A DNA stretch of 5,944 nt. Origin: Chloroflexota bacterium. Lineage in GTDB: Bacteria > Chloroflexota > Dehalococcoidia > Lucifugimonadales > Australimonadaceae. Where the stretch lies: the NCBI GenBank assembly GCA_022574265.1, contig JACZSI010000113.1:1-5944 (forward strand), read 5' to 3'. The notes beneath the pieces were generated by a model. That model worked only from the letters and a program-made list of their open reading frames with translations. It had not been told where the DNA came from and did not search any database. Of this stretch, positions 1 to 5,160 are shown one piece after another. The stretch's first letter is position 1. Every line of letters begins with the position of its first letter. The position numbers were made by a program, and so were the translations under genes.

Positions 1-150
1 CCACTGCGTCCGCAATGCCTCGCCGGAGACCGCCAATCCCTGCTCGAGCGCGAGGGCGCGGAACGTCCCCTCCCACGAGCTGGCGTCGTTGCGGGCGAGG
101 GTGCCGTACATGTCGAACGCGATCAGCGTGATGTCCGCGGTCCCGCCCAT
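1..150 (-). CDS. HAD-superfamily hydrolase, haloacid dehalogenase-like (N-terminal 50 residues only)
   Basis: This is the start of a gene whose 3' end lies beyond the left edge. The first 50 codons read without a stop, beginning MGGTADITLIAFDMYGTLAR. The segment IAFDMYGTL is HAD motif I: a hydrophobic beta strand ending in the nucleophile Asp13, followed by Tyr15-Gly-Thr-Leu. HAD phosphatases usually carry a second Asp two residues after the nucleophile as acid/base. Tyr there is characteristic of L-2-haloacid dehalogenases and relatives, so a dehalogenase-like hydrolase is a better guess than a phosphatase, but the cap domain and motifs II-IV are not visible. The ATG shares its A with the last base of the hisF stop codon (TGATG). 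A GGGAGG Shine-Dalgarno sequence lies 10 nt upstream inside hisF, so translation is probably coupled to hisF. Family is confident; substrate is unknown. Confidence 0.85.
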   Translation of the reverse strand, partial: MGGTADITLIAFDMYGTLARNDASSWEGTFRALALEQGLAVSGEALRTQW

Positions 151-1004
151 CAGGACGTTGCCTCCCGGACCGGCAGGCCGGCGGCCGCCATCTGCCGCTT
201 CGTCTCGGCGACCGTGAAGTCGCCGTAGTGGAAGATGCTCGCGGCCAGCGCCGCATCCGCGCGCCCGCCTCCGGGGCCGTCGGAGACCGCCTCGGCCATG
301 TGCGACGGGTTGCCGGCGCCGCCGCTCGCGATGACGGGCACCGGCACGGCGTCGGCCACGGCGCGCGTCAGCTCGAGGTCGTAGCCGTCGAGGTGGCCGT
401 CGCGGTCCATGCTCGTGAGCAGCACCTCGCCGGCGCCGAGGCCGACGGCGTACTCGGCCCACTTCACGGCGTCGATGCCGGTCGGCGTCCGGCCACCGTG
501 GACGTAGACCTCCCACCGCGAGTCCGGGCCGAGCGCGAGGTCGCGCTTGCCGGGGTGGTCGTCCGCGAGCAGGCCGGGGTCCGCGGCGGGGCCGTCGTGG
601 CCGACGCGCCGCGCGTCGATGGCGATGACCATGCACTGGTTGCCGAAGGCCTCGGCGGCCTCGGCGAAGGCGGCGGGGTCGAGGACCGCTGCGGTGTTCA
701 TGGCGACCTTGTCGGCGCCGGCCTGGAGGAGCCGCCGGACGTCGGCGGCCGAGCGCACGCCGCCGCCCACGGTCAGCGGTATGAAGACCTGCTCCGAGAC
801 GCGTTTCACGACGTCGATCATGGTGTCGCGGCCGTCGGAGCTGGCGGTGATGTCGAGGAAAACGAGCTCGTCGGCGCCCGCGCGGTCGTAGAAGGCAGCG
901 AGCTCGACGGGGTCGCCGGCGTCGCGCAGTCCGACGAACGAGCGGCCCTTGACGACGCGGCCGTCGGTGACGTCGAGGCAGGGGATGATGCGCTTGGTGA
1001 GCAT
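150..1004 (-). CDS. hisF: Imidazole glycerol phosphate synthase, cyclase subunit HisF
   Basis: HisF is the cytoplasmic (beta/alpha)8-barrel subunit that uses ammonia from HisH to convert PRFAR to imidazole glycerol phosphate and AICAR in histidine synthesis. The 284-residue product starts MLTKRIIPCLDVTDGRVVKG. Both catalytic aspartates fall at the textbook positions, Asp11 and Asp130 (in VIAIDARR). The phosphate-binding segments TVGGGVRS (78-85), IASGGAG (225-231) and ADAALAAS (249-256) are present, as are FLDITAS and LLTSMDRDG. It is longer than the usual 250-260 residues: about 26 extra residues (roughly 135-161) follow strand 5, and a few extra (GPGG, near 243-246) precede ADAALAAS. The ATG at 1004 is chosen because the first barrel strand begins at once. 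It has no evident Shine-Dalgarno sequence. An in-frame GTG eight codons upstream (1028) is possible but unneeded. The TGA stop overlaps the next gene's ATG by one base. Confidence 0.97.
   Translation of the reverse strand: MLTKRIIPCLDVTDGRVVKGRSFVGLRDAGDPVELAAFYDRAGADELVFLDITASSDGRDTMIDVVKRVSEQVFIPLTVGGGVRSAADVRRLLQAGADKVAMNTAAVLDPAAFAEAAEAFGNQCMVIAIDARRVGHDGPAADPGLLADDHPGKRDLALGPDSRWEVYVHGGRTPTGIDAVKWAEYAVGLGAGEVLLTSMDRDGHLDGYDLELTRAVADAVPVPVIASGGAGNPSHMAEAVSDGPGGGRADAALAASIFHYGDFTVAETKRQMAAAGLPVREATS
522..602 (-). other. Lineage-specific loop insertion within HisF
   Basis: Residues about 135-161 of HisF, rich in Gly, Pro, Asp and Ala, lie between IDARRV (with catalytic Asp130) and WEVYVHGGR. 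In the HisF proteins I remember, such as that of Thermotoga maritima, these two segments are separated by only a few residues. The reading frame and codon style are unchanged across it, so it looks like a real flexible loop rather than a frameshift. Boundaries are approximate because they come from a mental alignment. Confidence 0.6.
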
Positions 1005-1013
1005 GGCGTAGCA

Positions 1014-1019
1014 AGCATA
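1014..1019 (-). promoter_or_regulatory. Possible -10 element just upstream of hisF
   Basis: TATGCT on the minus strand matches TATAAT at four of six positions and fits a TANNNT pattern. Nine bases separate it from the hisF ATG, so transcription from it would give a leaderless or nearly leaderless message. That would fit the absence of a Shine-Dalgarno sequence before this start. No -35 hexamer is recognisable. A six-base match can easily arise by chance, so this is only a candidate. Confidence 0.2.
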
Positions 1020-1063
1020 CCAGGGCACCGCCCCGCACCCATGGGCCTGGGCCGAGGCCTGGC

Positions 1064-1435
1064 TTAGCCGTCGCCGACGGAGAGCTCGATGCGGTTGCCG
1101 CTGGGGTCGTCGACGTAGATGGAGTAGCCGCTGTCGCGGTGCGGGCGGATGTTGTCGACCTTCAGCCCCTTGCCCTCGAGCTCGCGCTTGAGGTCCTCGG
1201 GGTCGTCGGGGCCGTCGATGGAGATCGTGTGGTGCGGCACGCCGGGCCGGTCGCCGCCCGATGCGTCGAACAGCCCGATCCCGAAGCCGCCGAGCTTGAG
1301 GCGCACGACGTCCACGCCGCCCACCTGGTGCCGGCTGCCCTCCTCGGCACCGAGCAGGTCGCGGTAGAACTTGACCGACTCCTCCAGGTTCGTGGCATTG
1401 AGGTTCCAGGACCGGATGGTCTTCGCCTTGACCAT
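1064..1435 (-). CDS. VOC-family (glyoxalase/dioxygenase fold) protein
   Basis: This is a 123-residue, single-unit vicinal oxygen chelate protein with two beta-alpha-beta-beta-beta halves. The first half shows LNATNLEESVKFYRDLLGAE (12-31), the usual helix of the family. The second half ends in SIYVDDPSGNRIEL (105-118), the classic closing strand with its conserved Glu117. His68 and His69 in VPHHTISID sit where the central metal ligand normally lies. The first-strand His of metal-binding members appears to be replaced: the aligned position is Ser9 in IRSWNLNAT. The protein may therefore bind metal differently or work without catalysis, as antibiotic-binding VOC proteins do. The substrate cannot be inferred. 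The ATG has a strong GGAGGAGGA ribosome site. The gene lies after the REP-like spacer and 59 nt before hisF, so it is probably the first gene of a VOC-hisF-HAD transcript. Confidence 0.88.
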   Translation of the reverse strand: MVKAKTIRSWNLNATNLEESVKFYRDLLGAEEGSRHQVGGVDVVRLKLGGFGIGLFDASGGDRPGVPHHTISIDGPDDPEDLKRELEGKGLKVDNIRPHRDSGYSIYVDDPSGNRIELSVGDG

Positions 1436-1438
1436 GTC

Positions 1439-1447
1439 TCCTCCTCC
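1439..1447 (-). promoter_or_regulatory. Strong Shine-Dalgarno sequence of the VOC gene
   Basis: GGAGGAGGA on the minus strand, three bases (GAC) before the ATG at 1435. It is the best ribosome-binding site in the window and settles the start of the VOC gene. A full site with no gene immediately upstream suits the first gene of a transcript. Confidence 0.8.
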
Positions 1448-1543
1448 GGGGGGCGTCTGGTTTGGCGAAGGATGCGCCTGTTGGAGCGCCGGCGCAAGCC
1501 ATCAGCTGCGGGCAATGTTGCATGTCGATGCGGCGGAATGCAT

Positions 1544-1575
1544 GCCCGCTCGTGCTGAGCCCGTCGAAGTACGAG
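1544..1575 (+). repeat. REP-like palindromic element, copy 1 (BIME-like pair)
   Basis: On the plus strand this copy reads GCCCGCTC-GTG-CTGAGC-CC-GTCGAAG-TAC-GAG. Bases 1548-1556 pair with 1568-1576 (nine pairs including one G-T) around the 11-base loop GAGCCCGTCGA. It matches the reverse complement of copy 2 (1618-1649) at 25 of 32 positions. The differences lie at two loop bases and in the middle of the stem, where two pairs change together (T-A to C-G, G-T to C-G). This covariation supports a hairpin. The core resembles the CTGAGC-YY-GTCGAAG palindromes that I recall as dispersed repeats in many environmental bacterial genomes. It lies in the spacer between the oxidoreductase gene and the VOC gene. 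Confidence 0.75.
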
Positions 1576-1617
1576 CCAACGCCAGCTCTTACCAACGTTG
1601 CGCTGGGCAGACCTCCC
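1576..1617. other. Spacer between the two REP-like copies
   Basis: These 42 bases separate the two palindromes. They contain a CAACGTTG palindrome (1593-1600) and a weak CCAGC / GCTGG pairing (1582-1586 with 1602-1606). Linkers of this kind are expected inside BIME-type units. I see no coding sequence and no convincing promoter. Confidence 0.4.
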
Positions 1618-1649
1618 CTCGCCCTTCGACAAGCTCAGGGTGAGCGGGC
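1618..1649 (-). repeat. REP-like palindromic element, copy 2, inverted (BIME-like pair)
   Basis: On the minus strand it reads GCCCGCTC-ACC-CTGAGC-TT-GTCGAAG-GGC-GAG, so it faces copy 1 head to head. The plus-strand hairpin pairs 1618-1625 with 1637-1644 (eight pairs, one G-T) around the 11-base loop TCGACAAGCTC. The eight outermost bases, GCCCGCTC, are identical in both copies. Such units are usually mobilised by REP-associated tyrosine transposases (RAYTs), none of which is encoded here. Possible local roles are stabilising the 3' end of the leu transcript or attenuating read-through toward the VOC gene. Neither can be decided from the sequence. Confidence 0.75.
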
Positions 1650-1682
1650 GGGGCATAGGGCGCCGACCTTTGGAGAGCAATC

Positions 1683-1707
1683 AGGGCTAGGAGCGCGACC
1701 GAGCCCT
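1683..1707 (-). terminator. Weak hairpin directly after the oxidoreductase stop codon
   Basis: AGGGCT (1683-1688) and AGCCCT (1702-1707) form a six-pair stem with a 13-base loop, starting three bases past the TAG stop of the oxidoreductase gene. No T-rich run follows on the minus strand, so it is not a standard intrinsic terminator. It could be a processing or stability stem at the end of the leu operon transcript, or simply chance in GC-rich DNA. Confidence 0.25.
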
Positions 1708-1709
1708 GC

Positions 1710-2714
1710 CTACCGCAGCGCGGGGAAGACCTCGGCCGCCGCGAGCCGCATGGCGCCCTCCACGACCTCGCGCGGCGTGCCCGGCCAGCCGAAGCGCAGC
1801 GAGAAGTGCGTGACGCCCAGGTCCTTGAAGCGCTGGAGGTCGCGGACCACGTCCTCGGGCGCCCCGAGGACGAAGCGGCCAGCGGCGAGGTCTTCGAAGG
1901 GCACGTCGAAGGAGTCGTCGCCGGGCAGCGCCTTGTCCTGCCCCCACTGCGCATACGTCGCGTACTTGGCCGCCAGGAACGGCCGCGCGATCTCGAACGC
2001 GCGCTCGCGCGTCTCGGCAACGAACGTCTCGCGGGCCACGGGCAGGACGTCGGCGGGCGGGTGGCCGGCCTCCGCGCGGGCTTGCTTGTAGAGGCCGATC
2101 TGGCGTGCGAGCGTCTCGTGCGGCGCGTGCGGGTTCAGATACCAGACGTCGCCCATCGCCCCGATGCGCCGCACCATGCGGTCGCCGTTCGCCGTCACCC
2201 AGATGCGCGGATGCGGCTGCTGCACGGGCCGCACGCCGATGTGCACGCCGCTGACGTTATGGAAGCGGCCCTCGTACGTCACCTCGCCGCCGGCCCACAG
2301 GAGCTTGGCGAGCTCCAGCGTCTCGAGCATGCGCGGCAGCCGGTCCGCCCGCGCCACGCCGAAGGAGCGGTACTCCTCCTCGCGGTAGCCGAGCGCCGCG
2401 GCGACGATGACGCGGCCGTTGGTGATGACGTCGAGCGTCGCGATGTCCTCCGCCATCTGGACCGGGTTGACCAGCCCCATGAGCGCGATGGTGACGAGCT
2501 CCATGTCGCCCGTTTCCGCTGCGAGCCGCGCCAGAGACGCCACCGGCTGGAGCATCTGGTACGGGTGCGTCAGGAAGTGCTGCCCGGCGTAGATGTAGTC
2601 GTAGCCGAGCTCGCGCGCGAGACGGACGAGCGCCACGATGTCCGCGAAGCGCGCGACCATGTCGCCGTCGCCGGTGTGCTGGAGCAGCCCCGAGAGCGAG
2701 AACCCGAACTTCAA
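1710..2714 (-). CDS. LLM-class (luciferase-like) flavin-dependent oxidoreductase
   Basis: The 334-residue product is a single luciferase-like (beta/alpha)8-barrel domain. These cytoplasmic enzymes use reduced FMN or coenzyme F420 to oxidise or reduce small organic substrates. Signatures in order are the first strand KFGFSLSG (2-9), YDYIYAGQHFL (39-48), NPVQMAEDIATLDVITNGR (83-101, the family's typical helix and DxxTxGR turn), LGYREEEYRSFGV (108-120), ETLELAKLLW (131-140), and a C-terminal FVLGAPEDVVRDLQRFKDLGV (281-301). The length is normal. The start is a TTG at 2714, chosen because the first barrel strand begins there and an AGGGGG ribosome site stands five bases before it. The next internal Met, residue 19, would delete that strand. 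The gene begins 9 nt after the permease stop. Family is clear; cofactor (FMN or F420) and substrate are not. Confidence 0.92.
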   Translation of the reverse strand: MKFGFSLSGLLQHTGDGDMVARFADIVALVRLARELGYDYIYAGQHFLTHPYQMLQPVASLARLAAETGDMELVTIALMGLVNPVQMAEDIATLDVITNGRVIVAAALGYREEEYRSFGVARADRLPRMLETLELAKLLWAGGEVTYEGRFHNVSGVHIGVRPVQQPHPRIWVTANGDRMVRRIGAMGDVWYLNPHAPHETLARQIGLYKQARAEAGHPPADVLPVARETFVAETRERAFEIARPFLAAKYATYAQWGQDKALPGDDSFDVPFEDLAAGRFVLGAPEDVVRDLQRFKDLGVTHFSLRFGWPGTPREVVEGAMRLAAAEVFPALR

Positions 2715-2719
2715 CGATG

Positions 2720-2725
2720 CCCCCT
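2720..2725 (-). promoter_or_regulatory. Shine-Dalgarno sequence deciding a TTG start
   Basis: AGGGGG lies five bases before the TTG at 2714 and shares its first two bases with the TAG stop (2726-2724) of the permease gene. This position supports the TTG as the oxidoreductase start and points to coupled re-initiation. Stop and start are in the same reading frame, four codons apart. Confidence 0.6.
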
Positions 2726-3446
2726 AGGCCCGGATGAGGAGAGCGACGCCCCCGAAGGCGATGAGCACCTCGATGGCGACGACGAAGAAGCGGTCCGAGA
2801 CCCGGCGCGCGATCGCCCCGCCGATCAGCCCGCCGACCATCATGATAGCGCCGAGGATCAGGGCGATGGTGAGCGTCCGGCCCTCCAGGAGCGAGTAGCC
2901 GCTGTAGACCGGTATCTTCGCCGCGCTGATCCCCAACGTGGCGACGGCCATCGTGCCCACGAAAGCGTTCCGCACGAGCCCGTAGTTGAGCAGGAATACC
3001 GCGCCGAACGGCCCCGCTCCGCCGAACATCGCGGAGAGGAACCCCTGGGCGGCGCCAACCGCCGCAAAGCCGCGGAGCCCGATCCGCACCTGCCCGAGCG
3101 GCAGCCGCCGGTAGACCACGACGGCGAGCAAGAAGACGCCGAGGCCCCGCGCCAGCGCCTCGATGGGGGCGTTCGCGAAGACGAACGCGCCCGCGACGGC
3201 CCCCGGCACTCCGCCGAGCGCGAACCAGCCCGCCACCCGGTAGTCGATGGACGCGCGGTTCACCCAGATCCTCGAGAAGAGGTGCATCGTGATGGCCACG
3301 GTCACGACGGGCACGGCCTCGCGGACGCCGACCGTGAGCGCGACGGCCGGGATCAGCGCGATGGCGGCTCCGATGCCGGCGGCGCCGCCGATGATCGAGG
3401 CAGCGAGCGCGGCGATGCCGAGCCCGGCCGCGGCCAGCGGCTCCAT
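2724..3446 (-). CDS. TSUP-family (TauE/SafE) membrane permease
   Basis: A 240-residue, very hydrophobic integral membrane protein with about seven or eight helices, roughly at 4-22, 26-50, 72-92, 98-113, 126-154, 162-180, 190-212 and 219-238. The first helices carry the Gly-rich GGAAGIGAAIALIPA (20-34), and NRASIDYRVAGWFALGGVPGAVAG (63-86) follows. This matches the TSUP arrangement of a GxGGG-like helix, a short polar loop with xxxIDxR, and a GxxxGxxxG helix. The second half repeats the pattern with FGGAGPFGAVFLLNYG (141-156). TSUP members such as TauE, SafE and CysZ-like carriers move sulfite, sulfoacetate and other small sulfonates or organic anions across the cytoplasmic membrane. The substrate here is not determined. 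The ATG is 3 nt after the leuB stop, so the gene is part of the leu operon. Confidence 0.88.
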   Translation of the reverse strand: MEPLAAAGLGIAALAASIIGGAAGIGAAIALIPAVALTVGVREAVPVVTVAITMHLFSRIWVNRASIDYRVAGWFALGGVPGAVAGAFVFANAPIEALARGLGVFLLAVVVYRRLPLGQVRIGLRGFAAVGAAQGFLSAMFGGAGPFGAVFLLNYGLVRNAFVGTMAVATLGISAAKIPVYSGYSLLEGRTLTIALILGAIMMVGGLIGGAIARRVSDRFFVVAIEVLIAFGGVALLIRA

Positions 3447-3449
3447 GCC

Positions 3450-4547
3450 TTAGAGGCGCTCGATGATGACGTCGGTCATGTGCTGCGTCGTCGAGACCTC
3501 GGCGCCAGGCGGCGCGAGGTCGGCGGTGCGGTGGCCGTCGGCGAGCGCGGTATCGACGGCGGTGCGCACGGCGGCGGCTTCTTCATGCAGGCCGAGCGAG
3601 TACTCGAGCATGAAACCGGCGCTGAGGATGGCGGCGATGGGGTTCGCCTTGCCCGAGCCGGCGATGTCCGGCGCGGAGCCGTGGATCGGCTCGTAGAAGC
3701 CGCGCATCTTCCGGCGGCGCCCGCCCGCGCCGCTCGGTGTGCCCGCGAGGCTGGCCGAGGGCAGCATGCCGAGCGATGCCGTGAGCACGGCGGCCTCGTC
3801 GGAGAGGATGTCGCCGAACAGGTTGGCGGTGACGAGGACGTCGTACTGGGTGGGCTTCTGGATGAGCAGCATCGCGCACGAGTCCGCGAGCTGGTGGTCG
3901 AGCTCCACGTCCGGGTACTCCTCACCCATCTCGATGGCGATCTCGCGCCAGACGCGGCTGGACTCCAGCACGTTGGCCTTGTCGACCGAGGTCAGCTTCT
4001 TGCGGCGGCCGCGGGCGAGCTCGAAGCCGACGCGCAGGATGCGCACGATCTCCTTCTCCGTGTAGAGCATCGTGTCGACGCCGCGGCGGCCCCGGGAGGT
4101 CGTCCAGCGGCGCTTCGGCTTGCCGTAGTACACGCCGCCGGTGAGCTCGCGCACGATGATGAGGTCGGTGCCGGCCACGACCTCAGGTCTGAGGGGGCTC
4201 GACCCCTCCAGGCCGGGGTAGGACTTGACCGGGCGGATGTTGGCGTAGACGCCCATGCCCTTGCGCAGGCCCAGGATCGCGGCCTCGGGCCGCACGTCGG
4301 CGTTGTCCCACTTCGGTCCGCCGACCGCGCCGAAGAGCACGGCGTCGGCCGAGCGCGCGGCCGCGACGGTCTCCTCGCGCAGCGGGGTGCCGTAGGCGTC
4401 GATGGCCGAGCCGCCGACCAGGTCGGTCGCGTAGTTGATCGTGTGGCGCCACTTCGACGCGACGGCGTCCAGGACCTGTTGCGCCGCGCCGGTCACCTCG
4501 GGGCCGATGCCGTCGCCGGGCAGGACGAGGATGTTGAAGCTGCCCAC
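3450..4547 (-). CDS. leuB: 3-isopropylmalate dehydrogenase LeuB
   Basis: LeuB oxidises and decarboxylates 3-isopropylmalate with NAD+ to 2-oxoisocaproate, the third dedicated step of leucine synthesis, as a cytoplasmic dimer. The 365-residue protein begins GSFNILVLPGDGIGPEVTG and keeps VLFGAVGGPKWDN (70-82). Substrate-binding arginines are present at 95, 105 and 133, with Tyr140 in LTGGVYYG and Lys190 in SVDKANVLESS. Metal-binding Asp222, Asp246 and Asp250 are in place (FGDILSDEAA), followed by EPIHGSAPDIAG (286-297), the NAD-binding region. All agree with Thermus LeuB numbering to within a few residues. About 12-16 extra residues, including RRRK, stand before FYEPIHGS. The start is GTG at 4547, whose G is the last base of the leuD TAG stop. 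GAGAAGG lies 10 nt upstream as a likely ribosome site. Confidence 0.98.
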   Translation of the reverse strand: MGSFNILVLPGDGIGPEVTGAAQQVLDAVASKWRHTINYATDLVGGSAIDAYGTPLREETVAAARSADAVLFGAVGGPKWDNADVRPEAAILGLRKGMGVYANIRPVKSYPGLEGSSPLRPEVVAGTDLIIVRELTGGVYYGKPKRRWTTSRGRRGVDTMLYTEKEIVRILRVGFELARGRRKKLTSVDKANVLESSRVWREIAIEMGEEYPDVELDHQLADSCAMLLIQKPTQYDVLVTANLFGDILSDEAAVLTASLGMLPSASLAGTPSGAGGRRRKMRGFYEPIHGSAPDIAGSGKANPIAAILSAGFMLEYSLGLHEEAAAVRTAVDTALADGHRTADLAPPGAEVSTTQHMTDVIIERL

Positions 4548-5152
4548 TACGTGCGCGCCTTCTCGTATGCCGTGATGGCGTCCGCGTGCTGCATCGTCAG
4601 GCCGATCTCGTCGAGGCCCTCAAGCATCGTGTGGCGGCGGAACTCGTGCGTGGCGGGGTCCTGGTGCACCACGAAGCTCGCCCGGAACCCCTCCGAGTCC
4701 GACACCTCGCACGTCTCGAGGTCAACCGTGAGCGTGTAGCCGGTCAGCTCGTTCGCCCTGGCCATGATGCCGTCGACGACCGCCTCGGGGAGGATGACGG
4801 GGACCAGGCCGTTCTCGAAGCAGTTCTTGTGGAAGATGTCGGCGAAGCTCGGTGCGATGACCGCCTGGAAGCCGGCGCCGCGGAGCGCCCAGACCGCGTG
4901 CTCGCGGGAGGAGCCGCTGCCGAAGTTCCGGCCCGTGGCGAGGACCTCGGCGCCCTGGAAGCTGGGGTAGTTGAGCTCGAAGTCCGGGTTCGGCGAGCCG
5001 TCGGCGTTCTTCGCCCAGCTCTCGAACAGGAACGGCCCGAACCCCGTCTTCTCGATGCGCTTGAGGTGCTCGGCCGGGATGATCTGGTCGGTGTCGACGT
5101 TGGGGCGGTTCAATGCCGCGACCACGCTGGTGACTTTCTTGAATCGCTCCAT
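4547..5152 (-). CDS. leuD: 3-isopropylmalate dehydratase small subunit LeuD
   Basis: LeuD pairs with LeuC to isomerise 2-isopropylmalate to 3-isopropylmalate, and supplies the swivelling domain that contacts substrate. At 201 residues it has the normal length of the longer bacterial form. Landmarks are NVDTDQIIPAEHLKRIEKTGFG (18-39), GRNFGSGSSREHAVWAL (73-89, the conserved aconitase-swivel loop), IAPSFADIFHKNCFENGLVPV (99-119), and the C-terminal HTMLEGLDEIGLTMQHADAI with which LeuD proteins usually end. The ATG at 5152 is preceded by AGGAA within TAGGAACCG, so the ribosome site overlaps the leuC stop and translation should be coupled. Its own TAG stop shares a base with the leuB GTG start. 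Confidence 0.98.
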   Translation of the reverse strand: MERFKKVTSVVAALNRPNVDTDQIIPAEHLKRIEKTGFGPFLFESWAKNADGSPNPDFELNYPSFQGAEVLATGRNFGSGSSREHAVWALRGAGFQAVIAPSFADIFHKNCFENGLVPVILPEAVVDGIMARANELTGYTLTVDLETCEVSDSEGFRASFVVHQDPATHEFRRHTMLEGLDEIGLTMQHADAITAYEKART

Positions 5153-5155
5153 CGG

Positions 5156-5160
5156 TTCCT
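5156..5160 (-). promoter_or_regulatory. leuD Shine-Dalgarno sequence embedded in the leuC stop
   Basis: AGGAA on the minus strand starts at the second base of the leuC TAG stop (5161-5159) and ends three bases before the leuD ATG. This arrangement favours ribosomes that have just finished leuC, keeping the two isomerase subunits in balance. Confidence 0.6.

Noticed and set aside
1005..1063. GC-rich inverted repeats between the VOC gene and hisF as an intrinsic terminator
   Set aside because: Only short stems (CCCATGGG, GGGC-ACC-GCCC) are present and no T run follows on the minus strand. The gap is short and co-transcription is more likely.
228..1067. A 279-codon plus-strand open frame opposite hisF
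   Set aside because: It is antisense to a fully conserved hisF, low in complexity (Val/Gly/Ala/Asp/Arg) and has no recognisable domain.
1473..1496. TGCGCC / GGCGCA inverted repeat upstream of the VOC gene as an operator
   Set aside because: A six-base GC-rich repeat with a 12-base loop is expected by chance at this composition, and no matching half-site or promoter is nearby.
1450..1543. Promoter for the VOC-hisF block
   Set aside because: I looked for TTGACA/TATAAT-like pairs with 16-18 base spacing. The best (TTGCGC with CATCCT) is too weak to report as a feature.
150..1595. hisF reading frame extended upstream to 1595, suggesting a fusion protein
   Set aside because: The extra 197 residues are Arg/Pro-rich and lie in the wrong frame across the VOC gene. 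HisF proteins begin at MLTKRIIPCLDV, so the extension is a GC-driven open frame.
2712..2726. Permease-oxidoreductase fusion by stop read-through
   Set aside because: The TAG and the TTG start are in the same frame four codons apart, but a good Shine-Dalgarno sequence before the TTG explains separate initiation and nothing supports read-through.
1806..4739. A 977-codon open frame on the plus strand
   Set aside because: It runs antisense through four well-conserved genes (oxidoreductase, permease, leuB, most of leuD). Its composition is the Arg/Asp/Ala/His-rich pattern expected from the complement of GC-rich codons, and no family motif is visible.
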